Below, in pieces: positions 34,362 to 42,247 of a stretch of DNA of 64,000 nt. Both the position numbers and the translations under genes were made by a program. The notes beneath the pieces were generated by a model. It did not search any database. It was given only the letters and a program-made list of their open reading frames with translations, and was not told where the DNA came from. Numbering within the stretch: the first letter of the stretch is position 1; every line of letters begins with the position of its first letter. This stretch comes from Clostridiales bacterium (GTDB lineage: Bacteria; Bacillota_A; Clostridia; Oscillospirales; Oscillospiraceae). Location: contig SFKX01000001.1 in assembly GCA_004553625.1 (NCBI GenBank), forward strand, positions 62,001 to 126,000. The letters run 5' to 3'.

Positions 34362-37016
34362 TTACTCTATTCTGACACCGTTCATACTGCGCCCAAAAAT
34401 GTTCCCTCCGACGCGGCTGTCTCCGTCCGGGCAGGGCAGTCCCTCTTCCATCAGAAATACTGAAACAGGGCAGCGCCTCTCGCCCTCTGTCACCGGTTTC
34501 CCCTTCGACCAGCTCAGGCGGAACTTTCCGGCTGCGTCGTCCTCTATATCCGCTTCCGCCAAACCGCCGTATATCAGAAGCGCGAAATTCTCGTATTTGC
34601 CCAGTGTGTTGCCCATCCGGCCTTCCGGCGTCGTGGTACCCATACACATGGCGCTGTTCAGGCCGACAGGCAGCACAGAACCGTATTTAACGAAAACAGG
34701 TATCCTGTCCAGCCCGCACGCTCTCTCCACTCTTACGCCGCCCTCGACCGGCTCGCCCGTCCAGAAGTCCAGCCAGCGGCCGCGGGGCAGATATATGCTC
34801 CTCGAGCTCTCGCCCTCTGTTATCATCGGGGCGACCAGCAGGCTGCGGCCGAACATATACTCGTCCTCTATATCAAGGACCGCATCTCCGTCAGTTTCGA
34901 GGAAGTCGTAGATGAGGTGCGCCATTATCGGCCTGGATGTCCGGCTGCTGAATCTCGCCTCGCCGAGGATATACGGCATCAGATTCATCCTCAGATTGGC
35001 GAACAGCCGGTAGATCGGGACTATGCCGTCGTCCCGGTTCGCCTCCGCCATGTTCCAGGGGCTGCGGTCGTTGTTCCAGTGCTCGCGTTCTGTCATGTAG
35101 TACTGGCCGTACCTTGGCTCGGAGTGGAACTGCATTATCGGTGCGAAGGCCGCGAAGGCGGCAGAGCGCAGATACAGCTCCGTGCTCGGGAAATTTCCGG
35201 CAAAGCCGCCTATGTCAAATCCCCAGAACGGCACTCCCGTCAGTCCCAGAGACAGACCTGCGACGAGCTGTCCCCTCAGCTCTGAGAACTCCGACACCTG
35301 GTCTCCCGCCCAATGAGCCGGATACTTCTGCGCCCCCGTGAAGCCTGCACGGCTGAATGTAAGGCCCTTTCCGCGTCCGATGGTCTCATCCATAAATTCG
35401 TGGTATGCGCCCTCGTACAGCAGCGGATACTCATTGTGCAGTTCATAGCCCGTGCGCCCGTCCGAGCTGTACGCCTCGGGGTCGAACAGGAATTCGCCGC
35501 CGTCCGTTTTGAATCCGGCCACGTGCATCTGCTCTGTCAGATATCTGCGCTTTTCAAACCACCAGCGCCGGGTCTCTGGATTCGTGAAGTCCGGCATCAG
35601 GGAATTACCGAACCACATCTCGGTTATCCGGTATGGGCTGCCGTCGCCGTTTCTTATGCAGAGTCCGTTCTCAATGGCGTATTTTTCGTCAAGGTCCAGC
35701 TGCACGCCGTGCTCCGCCCGCTCATACTTGATGACGGGGATCTGCCACAGCACGAGCCTCACTCCGGCCCGCTCCAGCCTGTTTACAAAGGCCATCGGGT
35801 CCGGCCATTTTCCGTCCCGGCGGAAGCTGAAGTCCTCGTACCTGAACGCCCCGCCGTCCTCGCGCGGCTCGTACTCGGCGTCATTCCATATGTAGAACGT
35901 CTCCTCATCGCTCCAGGCCTCGAGCACCATCACCGACGCCGGTATCGAGGTCTCATACATTCTTTCAAGCTGTTCCTCGGCCTCGGCCTGAGTATTCCAG
36001 CCGTTCGACGACATCCACGGCCCGAAAGCCCAGTCCGGCGGGAGCGCCGGTTTGCCCGTCCGGCGAGTATATCCCTCTATAAGTTCAGCCGGTGAACCCT
36101 CGTTTATTATCGCCTCATAGAGTGCTCCGCTTTCCGGACAGAAACAGCTTATATCTGCGGTCAGCATCCCGCCCTCTGAGCCGCGGCTCAAATCAAACTG
36201 CGAGCGCGAATACCCCGTCTGCAAAAAGCTGACCCCGGCGTCCGTGAACATGAACGGCACCGGCATATAGCTTTTGTCCTGCTGATGCGAATACTGCTCA
36301 ACGACGTAGTTCAGCGGCTTGAGTCCCGCCTGATCCACGCGGTCGAATTTTTCTCCAAAACCATATGCGGCCTTGCCGGGAAGGCGGAGCCCGAAGCCGA
36401 GCACGACCACTCTCCCGCAGGACTCCCGGACCTCTATTTCGTCTCCTATTTCGAGCAGCGTGCGCCCGTTTTTTCTCAGCCGGAGCTGCCCGTCTCCCCC
36501 GGCAAGCTCATAATCCGGGCTGAATTGTTCGCATATTTCAGATTTACGGTCTATTTTAACGTTAAAGTTGGTTGTAAAAATCAAACGGATACATGGGAAT
36601 AGCTCAATTTTCAGTCCGACTTCCAGTGTATCCGTTCCATAGGCCGCCCAAATTCCGTTTTCGCAGCGGCAGCTTCCCGCGAACGGGAGCCTCCTGCGTT
36701 GTGTCAGCGGGCAAGTATATGTTTTGCTGAGTTCTCCGGTTTCCGAAACGAAGCGATAGTCAAAACTTTCGCCCGTCAGCGGAGCCGTCATTGTGAAGCT
36801 GAAATACTTCTGCCCAAGGTCGTTGGTATTTACCAGCTTACCATCAAGTATATGAGCTTCTCCTGCGTGCAATACGTTCAGCGCAAGCCGCTCCGCACCT
36901 GCGTCAAGCCTGCAGCCGAGGGAGATCTCCCCTCCCGGCTCAGCCCAAAGCGGCCTTCGCTCAAAGCCGCAGTCGAAGTGGGGGAACAGCCCGCCCGGAA
37001 TGTGCTTGTATTTCAT
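34362..37016 (-). CDS. GH31 alpha-glycosidase (cytoplasmic, KTDGGE type)
   Basis: 884 residues from ATG 37016, in ATGA overlap with lacI and with GGAGG upstream. No signal peptide. N-terminal beta domains (~1-260; AYGFGEKFDRVDQAG), barrel with EAWSDEETFYIWNDAEYEP, predicted nucleophile D505 in FKTDGGEF and VPFWGFDIGGFAG, then YMFGRSLLVAP in the proximal C-terminal domain. It shares these motifs with the lipoprotein GH31 of this island, so the two are probably paralogues acting inside and outside. The gene carries a perfect LacI-type palindrome in its 5' third. Confidence 0.9.
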   Translation of the reverse strand: MKYKHIPGGLFPHFDCGFERRPLWAEPGGEISLGCRLDAGAERLALNVLHAGEAHILDGKLVNTNDLGQKYFSFTMTAPLTGESFDYRFVSETGELSKTYTCPLTQRRRLPFAGSCRCENGIWAAYGTDTLEVGLKIELFPCIRLIFTTNFNVKIDRKSEICEQFSPDYELAGGDGQLRLRKNGRTLLEIGDEIEVRESCGRVVVLGFGLRLPGKAAYGFGEKFDRVDQAGLKPLNYVVEQYSHQQDKSYMPVPFMFTDAGVSFLQTGYSRSQFDLSRGSEGGMLTADISCFCPESGALYEAIINEGSPAELIEGYTRRTGKPALPPDWAFGPWMSSNGWNTQAEAEEQLERMYETSIPASVMVLEAWSDEETFYIWNDAEYEPREDGGAFRYEDFSFRRDGKWPDPMAFVNRLERAGVRLVLWQIPVIKYERAEHGVQLDLDEKYAIENGLCIRNGDGSPYRITEMWFGNSLMPDFTNPETRRWWFEKRRYLTEQMHVAGFKTDGGEFLFDPEAYSSDGRTGYELHNEYPLLYEGAYHEFMDETIGRGKGLTFSRAGFTGAQKYPAHWAGDQVSEFSELRGQLVAGLSLGLTGVPFWGFDIGGFAGNFPSTELYLRSAAFAAFAPIMQFHSEPRYGQYYMTEREHWNNDRSPWNMAEANRDDGIVPIYRLFANLRMNLMPYILGEARFSSRTSRPIMAHLIYDFLETDGDAVLDIEDEYMFGRSLLVAPMITEGESSRSIYLPRGRWLDFWTGEPVEGGVRVERACGLDRIPVFVKYGSVLPVGLNSAMCMGTTTPEGRMGNTLGKYENFALLIYGGLAEADIEDDAAGKFRLSWSKGKPVTEGERRCPVSVFLMEEGLPCPDGDSRVGGNIFGRSMNGVRIE
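36555..36566. promoter_or_regulatory. Intragenic LacI-type operator TTTAACGTTAAA
   Basis: Exact copy of the 30340-30351 palindrome, about 450 bases into the GH31 coding sequence. Possible auxiliary operator for looping or roadblock repression of the lacI-GH31 operon. Confidence 0.6.
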
Positions 37017-38095
37017 GTGACCTCCGTGTACATCGGTAATTTCTTTACAGAAGACCTCTCCACCAGCTGCATTGGGATTATCGTCTCGCTCGCCGTCTCT
37101 TCTCCGTTCATGGCCTTTATCATCAGCTTTGCGGCTTCGTGGCCTTTCAGGATTATGTTCTGCCGCACAGTTGTCAGACCCGGGACGCACATCTCCGCGT
37201 AATCTATGTCGTCAAAACCCATGACCGAGATGTCGTCCGGCACGGAGAGCCCGTTCTCGCTCAGCCCTTTTATAAGGCCGATGGCCGTTATGTCCGACGT
37301 GGCGAACACCGCCGTTATCTTCTGCTTTCTGCGCCTGTTTGCCCTTGCTATGGCCTCAGCCGCTTCGGCGCCGTAGCTGAAGCCTACGTACCCGCCCAAT
37401 GTCAGGCGGGCGTCGCACTTGACTCCGAATTCATTGAGCGCGTCAAGATAGCCCTGGTAGCGCATGTAGTTGACGCCGTCCTCTTTGATCTCGCCCGAAA
37501 CGAAAGCGATGCTGCGATGCCCCATATCCAGCAGATATTTCGTCGCCATGTATCCGCCGAGCCTGTCGTCCGTGCGAATGCTGTAAAAGCCCTCTCCCGA
37601 GCTGCCGTAGCAGTCCACCAGGACCGTGGGGATGTTGAAGCGCCTGTACTCCTCCACGTCCTCAGACGGGTACATGCCGATTATTATGACTCCGTCAAGG
37701 GCGCGGCTTTTCACTACCTCAATGTAGCTCTGTCCCCTGTTGGTGCCGGTGACCAGGACATGGTAGTTAGCCCGGCGCATCTCATATTCCACCGCGCTCA
37801 AAAAAGTGCTGTAAAAGGGATTGCTCAGCATGATGTAAGCGTCCGCTGCCGTGTCCTCTGTCTGAGGGATAACGACCCCGATCATTTTGGATTGCGTCTT
37901 TCCCAGCACTCTGCTCGAGCCGAGGGTCTTGGCAGCCTGGCTGGGTACATACTTCAGCTTTTCCGCCGCTGCAAGCACCCTGTCCCTTGTCTCCTGCGTA
38001 ATGGAGACGTTTTTATTATTATTCAGGATATAGGATACGGTCGTTGGAGACACTCCAGCTTCCTTTGCAACGTCTTTTATGCTGACTTTTTTCAT
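37013..38095 (-). CDS. LacI/GalR-family transcriptional regulator
   Basis: 360 residues. Helix-turn-helix at residues 4-25 (SIKDVAKEAGVSPTTVSYIL), hinge helix ~50-62 (YVPSQAAKTLGSSR), then a periplasmic-binding-like effector domain ~70-350 with IIIGMYPSEDV and SVMGFDDIDYAEM. First gene of the operon with GH31, GH125-like and GH65 enzymes. An operator-like TTTAACGTTTCA lies 55 bases upstream, so it probably represses itself and the downstream transport operon, released by an alpha-oligosaccharide (inference). Confidence 0.95.
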   Translation of the reverse strand: MKKVSIKDVAKEAGVSPTTVSYILNNNKNVSITQETRDRVLAAAEKLKYVPSQAAKTLGSSRVLGKTQSKMIGVVIPQTEDTAADAYIMLSNPFYSTFLSAVEYEMRRANYHVLVTGTNRGQSYIEVVKSRALDGVIIIGMYPSEDVEEYRRFNIPTVLVDCYGSSGEGFYSIRTDDRLGGYMATKYLLDMGHRSIAFVSGEIKEDGVNYMRYQGYLDALNEFGVKCDARLTLGGYVGFSYGAEAAEAIARANRRRKQKITAVFATSDITAIGLIKGLSENGLSVPDDISVMGFDDIDYAEMCVPGLTTVRQNIILKGHEAAKLMIKAMNGEETASETIIPMQLVERSSVKKLPMYTEVT

Positions 38096-38149
38096 AGCCC
38101 ACTCATCTTTCGCACATATCGGTTTTATTGAATCGTTAATACTGTTTAT

Positions 38150-38161
38150 TTTAACGTTTCA
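38150..38161 (-). promoter_or_regulatory. Degenerate LacI operator in the lacI promoter
   Basis: TTTAACGTTTCA matches the palindrome of 30340-30351 at 10 of 12 positions and sits just downstream of a TTGAAA (minus strand), a likely -35 box. Consistent with autoregulation. Confidence 0.55.
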
Positions 38162-38179
38162 ATAGGTGCGTACAATAAT

Positions 38180-38235
38180 AGCTCCCGTCTAATGTGCAGT
38201 TTTGGTCAACCAGTTTGTTACGGGAGCTCACATTG
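38180..38235. other. Interleaved inverted repeats (possible RNA pseudoknot)
   Basis: AGCTCCCGT (38180-38188) pairs with ACGGGAGCT (38220-38228); AATGTG (38191-38196) pairs with CACATT (38229-38234), extendable by one wobble pair. The order stem1-stem2-stem1'-stem2' is that of an H-type pseudoknot. It lies upstream of the lacI promoter in the 258-base gap behind the PNPOx gene; the rest of that gap is AT-rich with no gene seen. Confidence 0.5.
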
Positions 38236-38353
38236 TCAATATTTACAGCTACATTATATTCTTCGCATTATTCTTTGTCAATCTAAATAATAGCACATAT
38301 TTTACCCGCCACTTTTGTAGAGGTTGCGTAAGCAATCTAAAAGACATATATAT

Positions 38354-38794
38354 TCAGCGCTCCTCACTCGAGAGCCCCGGTATTTCAAAATGCTCCGACT
38401 TGAAGTTGCTGTAATAGCTCCCCCGAGCGGCCGTAAATCTTAGCACGCAGTAGTCCGGATCGTTCACGCCCTCCTTGTAATACAAGGTGTCGCCTTCTCT
38501 CCATATCCTCATTTTTGCCTCAGCCGTTTCCAGCACTTCCACCGTCCCCGAAAGACTGACACCCCTGAAAAAACGCCTGTCCATAAAATAAACTCCGGCT
38601 TTATTGTTTCTCCTGAATGACTTCACCTTGTTCGATGATGTGTTTGTGGAAAACCACAGCTCCTTGATACCGTTCCTCTCTCGCGGCGGCAGCATCGCCT
38701 TTGTTACCGGGAATCCGTCCTCGTCCACATACGAAATAAAACACGTTCCCGCTTTGTCTATCATCCCACCAATGGTCTTTTCCGGGTCTTTCAT
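38354..38794 (-). CDS. Pyridoxamine 5'-phosphate oxidase-family protein
   Basis: 146 residues from ATG 38794 with GGAGGTG upstream. Split-barrel flavin-binding fold: AGTCFISYVDEDGFP, then KELWFSTNTSSNKV and NKAGVYFMDRRFFRGVSLSG, ending in an acidic tail. Family members bind FMN or F420 and reduce varied substrates; small solitary ones are often called general-stress proteins. It is the outermost gene of the island at its right end, so it could be cargo unrelated to sugar use. Confidence 0.85.
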   Translation of the reverse strand: MKDPEKTIGGMIDKAGTCFISYVDEDGFPVTKAMLPPRERNGIKELWFSTNTSSNKVKSFRRNNKAGVYFMDRRFFRGVSLSGTVEVLETAEAKMRIWREGDTLYYKEGVNDPDYCVLRFTAARGSYYSNFKSEHFEIPGLSSEER

Positions 38795-39160
38795 TTGTAA
38801 CACCTCCATATATCCAGCGGCGCCAGCCGCATTGGTACAACGCTTAAATTACGGGCTTGACTTAAGGAGTCGGCCAGAAGTTTTGAAGTTTCGGTTAAAG
38901 CCAGTCAGAGTGAATGATGACAACTGTGAGTCAGGCTTGTGAAGCGCATTATGGCTTTCTCATTCACGGGGCATAAGTTCGCATCTTCAAAAAACGCATT
39001 TTTTATTATTGTAACAACATTTGCATCGACATTCCAGTTTAATGCTTTCGGTCTTCCCTGCCGGCATATTCCCTCCTTGAACACATAAACAGCCTCTCAA
39101 ATTCATTGAGAGGCTGTTTATGCTATATTGCTGTATGTACGAGCGGTTATTTGTATGTTT
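38795..39160. other. Non-coding stretch inside the right end of the island
   Basis: About 366 bases with no frame that has an SD or sensible composition. It holds AT-rich DNA (TTTTTTATTATTG near 39000), the perfect hairpin at 39084-39122 and, beyond it, the right att half-site. No small regulatory gene or excision factor could be supported here. Confidence 0.5.
39084..39122. terminator. 17-bp perfect hairpin just inside the right island end
   Basis: CATAAACAGCCTCTCAA, loop ATTCA, TTGAGAGGCTGTTTATG. It lies about 40 bases past the stop of the truncated SASP on the minus strand and could stop transcription entering the island from the SASP promoter. The T content behind it is modest, so terminator function is likely, not certain. 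Confidence 0.6.
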
Positions 39161-39274
39161 TTACTTGCGGTTTTGTGGTGAATACACGTCAAAGTCACCG
39201 GCCGCCTCCATCTTGAAGCGGTTCATGGCCTCGCGGGCGTTCGGGTTTACGAGGTTGTTGCTCCTGGTGGACAT
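39161..39274 (-). pseudogene. Alpha/beta-type SASP, N-terminal half (split by the element)
   Basis: From ATG 39274 with GGAGATG upstream, 26 codons of genuine SASP: MSTRSNNLVNPNAREAMNRF then KMEAAG. The FKMEAAG segment ends at the cleavage region for the germination protease. From the GA core (39196-39195) the frame runs into island DNA, adds a foreign tail (FDVYSPQNRK) and stops at 39161, giving a 37-residue chimera that lacks the whole DNA-binding core. The remainder is at 10091-10210. Excision at GA restores MEAAGEVGVNLK in frame and a 65-residue protein. Confidence 0.92.
39170..39196 (-). other. Right attachment site of the element (att core GA plus half-site)
   Basis: Half-site 39170-39194 (plus strand GTTTTGTGGTGAA...CGTCAAAG), then TC (GA on the minus strand) at 39195-39196, then SASP DNA. 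It is the inverted counterpart of 10211-10235 with 21 of 25 matches. Confidence 0.82.
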
Positions 39275-39396
39275 CAAATTGCATCTCCTTTTCTCTTCTT
39301 TGAGCCTTGGCTCGCTTATATTCTTGCCGCTCCGCCCGCTGATATGCGGCCCTTTTTTATGCAAATTTTGACGTCCGTTCCTCCCATTTTCCCCGT

Positions 39397-40782
39397 TTAT
39401 TCGCTCCCGCGCCGCTTGAATATCCGGCTCCTGAACAGTATCACGTTCATTACCACAAAAAACACCACCAGTATCAGCAGCGTCAGCACCGGTCGCACCG
39501 GCGCCAGCGTCGCCAGCAGCATCATCGGAAACCCAAAGACTATCGCCGGGAAGTTCTGATACACCAGATTGTCCAGCGCCGGAGTCTTGAAGTCCCCGTC
39601 TATCTCACGCAGCAGGATGACGCCCGTGCTCGCCGTCCCCGTCAGCATCCCGTACATCGTCAGGAACTGCTCCTCTGCATACTCCGGAAACAGCTTTTTC
39701 GCAACATAATAATTATAAATATAGGTTATTACCAGGCCTACGACGCCCATTATCAGTATTATGCCCCAATAATCCTTCAACACGCTGAAACGTATCGCGG
39801 CTATGCCCGCCACTACCATGATGTCAAAGAAAAAGTTGCTCGCGCGCGTCATCAAAAAGCTGTTGGTATATTCCTTTTTTAACACATGCTTCTTTTTGAG
39901 CCAGCCCATCAGCAGCTTCACCAGCGTTGCCGTCAGCACGCCCAGCAGAAAGTTGAAGCCGTAGATCACCGATTTTAGCCCCGGCAGCAGCAGGCCCAGC
40001 GCCCACATGAGCAGATAGGCCAGCATATAGGCCACTGCTATGAGCGCTATCTGTATCGTCATCTTGTCTATGCTCTCCTGCATCGGGATCTCGTCGTCAG
40101 ACTGTATCTCCTCAGAGCGCAGCGCCCTGTCCTTCGCGGCGACCAGCTTTATCTTGCCCTTGCGCTTGAGCATATTCAAATGTATAACTCCGCCTATGCT
40201 CGCGCTCAGAAAGCCCAGCGCCGCTATCGTCAGCCCGAAGCTCTTGCCTCCCGAAAAGCCGAAGTCATTTTCAAATATACCGCCGTAGTTCAGCGCCTGA
40301 CCGGTCCCCTGCCCGTAGCCGAAGGGCAGCAGTATGCCAGCCGCCGGGAAAAATCCGCTGACCAGCATCGCCGCGACAATGGATATACCCAGCCCGAACA
40401 CCGCCTGCAGCAGATAGGTCGAGACCGTCGTCACGCCCGTGTTGAAGATCTCCACCGTCCGCTTTTTCGTCAGCTTCGTCTTGGACGGCTTGAACGCCGA
40501 GGCGATAAAGCCCAACGCCAGCGTGTGGTATGTAATAACCTCCAGGTCGTTCGTGCCGCTGCCGCCGAAAAACTCCGTGTCGAACAGGATATCGCCCGTG
40601 AACGCCTTGTATACTCCCACTATGAGTATCAGTATCCCGCCGCCCAACACCGAGGCGGGTATGAGCGAATTCCTCAGAAAGCCCACGCACCTGCGCAGTA
40701 TGTTCGCCGCCAAAAGGCTCGCAAGCAGCACCGCTATCAGGTTGAAGCCGCTCCACACGCTATAATCCCAAAAATTTTCCAC
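39397..40782 (-). CDS. GltS-type sodium:glutamate symporter family protein
   Basis: About 461 residues from GTG 40782 (AGGGGTG upstream; GTG 40791 is an alternative). Around twelve membrane helices in two halves, with the mirrored glycine/threonine motifs LPFGYGQGTGQALNYGG (~150-170) and GMLTGTASTGVILLREID (~390-410) of ESS/GltS carriers. A charged cytoplasmic loop (~218-245) separates the halves. The 5' end overlaps the stop of the acyltransferase gene by about 23 bases, so it is translationally coupled. Substrate may be glutamate or another carboxylate. Confidence 0.83.
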   Translation of the reverse strand: MENFWDYSVWSGFNLIAVLLASLLAANILRRCVGFLRNSLIPASVLGGGILILIVGVYKAFTGDILFDTEFFGGSGTNDLEVITYHTLALGFIASAFKPSKTKLTKKRTVEIFNTGVTTVSTYLLQAVFGLGISIVAAMLVSGFFPAAGILLPFGYGQGTGQALNYGGIFENDFGFSGGKSFGLTIAALGFLSASIGGVIHLNMLKRKGKIKLVAAKDRALRSEEIQSDDEIPMQESIDKMTIQIALIAVAYMLAYLLMWALGLLLPGLKSVIYGFNFLLGVLTATLVKLLMGWLKKKHVLKKEYTNSFLMTRASNFFFDIMVVAGIAAIRFSVLKDYWGIILIMGVVGLVITYIYNYYVAKKLFPEYAEEQFLTMYGMLTGTASTGVILLREIDGDFKTPALDNLVYQNFPAIVFGFPMMLLATLAPVRPVLTLLILVVFFVVMNVILFRSRIFKRRGSE

Positions 40783-41986
40783 CCTTGTCACCCCTGCTTT
40801 TGTTTTTGCTCCGGTGGTAGATGTTCACATACTTGAGCGCGTTGAACCTTTTGCCGCTCTTGAGCTGATACACCTTGCCCCCGTGATATATATTCAGCTT
40901 GTTCCTCCCCAAAACCGAAAGCGCCCCCACGCTCTCAAAGGGGAACACAAGCTCGTTTTCACTCCCTTCGTCTATCGTCACCCGGTCCCCGTAGAGGCGG
41001 ACCGCCGCGCCGCGCCGCAGGCGGCGCTTCCGCTCGTACACGATGACCTCGTAGAGGTCCGCGCTGTCCGTATACATCGGCTTTTCCGTCCAGTCCCCGG
41101 GGTCCAGCGCCAGCACGAAGCTCTCCTGGTAGTCGTACCACTGGGCCACGAACTCAAATGGGAAGCTGAACCCCACTCCGCTCAGCCGCTTATCCGTCCC
41201 GTAGCTCACGCGGCGCCGGCAGCGCTTGCACTCTATCTCGTTGCCGCGGCTCTCGAACTCCGAGAGCCCGCAGTAGGGGCAGACGTACATCGCCCGCTCC
41301 AGATATTCCGCGCGCCTTTCGGACCTGAACTCGCCGTCCGCAACAGCCTCGTCCACTGCGAGGCCGGACTCTATCTGCTCCAGCAGCTCCTGCTTGCTCA
41401 GTTTGGCAAGCTCCTCCGGCTCTATCACCCTGGAGACATAGGCCCGCATTTTCCCCCTCCGGACCACATCGCTCCAGCGCGGGTGGACGCCGTAGCCGCC
41501 CTCTATCCGGAAAAGCGCCACGGGCAGCTTCAATATCTTCGCAAGAGAGGCTATTGCCGGGTTCATGTAGCCCGTCCTGCCGCTGTAACAGCGGTTCCCC
41601 TCCGGCGCTATGGCTATCGTCCCGCCCTCCTTCGCCACCTTGACGCAGTTGAGCACCGCCGATATATCAGAGGTCTGCTTCTTTATCGGTATCGGCGCGA
41701 CCAGCCAGCGCAGCAGCGAGGATATCCAGCCGTTCGAAAACAGGTCCTCGCTCGCCACATAGTACACCGGACCCTTGAAGGCCATGCCCACAAAAAATTG
41801 GTCGAAGGCCGTCTGGTGGTTCATGAGTATCAGATACGCCCTGTCCCCCTGCGCCCGGAAGCGCTCTATCTCTATGCCGTATTTTATCCTCGTATACGGA
41901 TACATCACCGCATATGCGACGTTTCGCACGATGCGGTGACGGTATTTCAACCAAGGCTCCTTCTTTTTGCTCTTTTCTTTTTCCAT
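40760..41986 (-). CDS. PlsC-like 1-acylglycerol-phosphate acyltransferase with C-terminal zinc-ribbon region
   Basis: 408 residues from ATG 41986. Acyltransferase domain ~40-200: NHQTAFD is the catalytic H(X)4D, GPVYYVASEDLF block II, IAPEGNR block III (usually EG.RS). An added region ~230-400 starts with a four-Cys ribbon (CPYCGLSEFES...CKRC) and ends in a basic tail. Ordinary PlsC proteins have about 240 residues, so the extra 170 residues are unusual and of unknown use. Membrane-associated phospholipid synthesis is the expected role. A promoter lies 70 bases upstream; the symporter follows. Confidence 0.85.
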   Translation of the reverse strand: MEKEKSKKKEPWLKYRHRIVRNVAYAVMYPYTRIKYGIEIERFRAQGDRAYLILMNHQTAFDQFFVGMAFKGPVYYVASEDLFSNGWISSLLRWLVAPIPIKKQTSDISAVLNCVKVAKEGGTIAIAPEGNRCYSGRTGYMNPAIASLAKILKLPVALFRIEGGYGVHPRWSDVVRRGKMRAYVSRVIEPEELAKLSKQELLEQIESGLAVDEAVADGEFRSERRAEYLERAMYVCPYCGLSEFESRGNEIECKRCRRRVSYGTDKRLSGVGFSFPFEFVAQWYDYQESFVLALDPGDWTEKPMYTDSADLYEVIVYERKRRLRRGAAVRLYGDRVTIDEGSENELVFPFESVGALSVLGRNKLNIYHGGKVYQLKSGKRFNALKYVNIYHRSKNKSRGDKGGKFLGL

Positions 41987-42056
41987 CACAAACGCCCACC
42001 CCCCAGCGTTCTCCGGCTGTGTGCCGGCCCAGCTTCAATGATCTTTATTATTTAAT

Positions 42057-42086
42057 ATAATACCACGGCACATCCCTATATTACAA
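42057..42086 (-). promoter_or_regulatory. Promoter of the acyltransferase-symporter operon
   Basis: Minus strand TTGTAA (42086-42081), 18-base spacer, TATTAT (42062-42057). Confidence 0.7.
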
Positions 42087-42247
42087 GAAAAAAGCTCAAC
42101 ACGGTGCATATTTAGCCAATACATCGTTGAATATCTGAATAAAACATACTCGTTAATTTAAGCTGTTCGGACGGTTTGCCGTTTTTTGCAGGGATTTTTG
42201 CTATTTTGTCCTAACGCGCGGGGCTCCGAAAAATTTTTTATTTTCCG

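Larger units (their letters stand above)
10211..39196. mobile_element. 29-kb serine-recombinase island integrated in a SASP gene, carrying an alpha-glycan utilisation locus
   Basis: The boundaries come from the split SASP and the inverted terminal half-sites. Length is about 28,986 bp with one GA core. Contents from the left: large serine recombinase, TnpW-like protein, then the carbohydrate cargo, LacI regulator and a PNPOx-like gene. No replication, conjugation or phage structural genes are visible, so the element looks mobilisable only by excision/integration, or by the recombinase plus outside help. Flanking DNA (obg side and symporter side) is noticeably richer in GC than the island interior by eye. 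I saw no obvious excision factor. Confidence 0.88.

Noticed and set aside
38604..38942. 112-codon plus-strand frame over the PNPOx gene
   Set aside because: Antisense to a gene with a good SD and clear family motifs.
10209..39205. CGGC as the recombination core of the island
   Set aside because: Four shared bases exist near both ends and would also rejoin in frame, but this placement breaks the 25-bp half-site symmetry. GA is centred in it and gives the conserved AAGEVGV sequence.
39275..39396. Sigma-G promoter ahead of the SASP start
   Set aside because: A GCATA-like -35 is present, but the best -10 candidates match only 4-5 of 7 positions and the spacing is poor, so I do not claim it.
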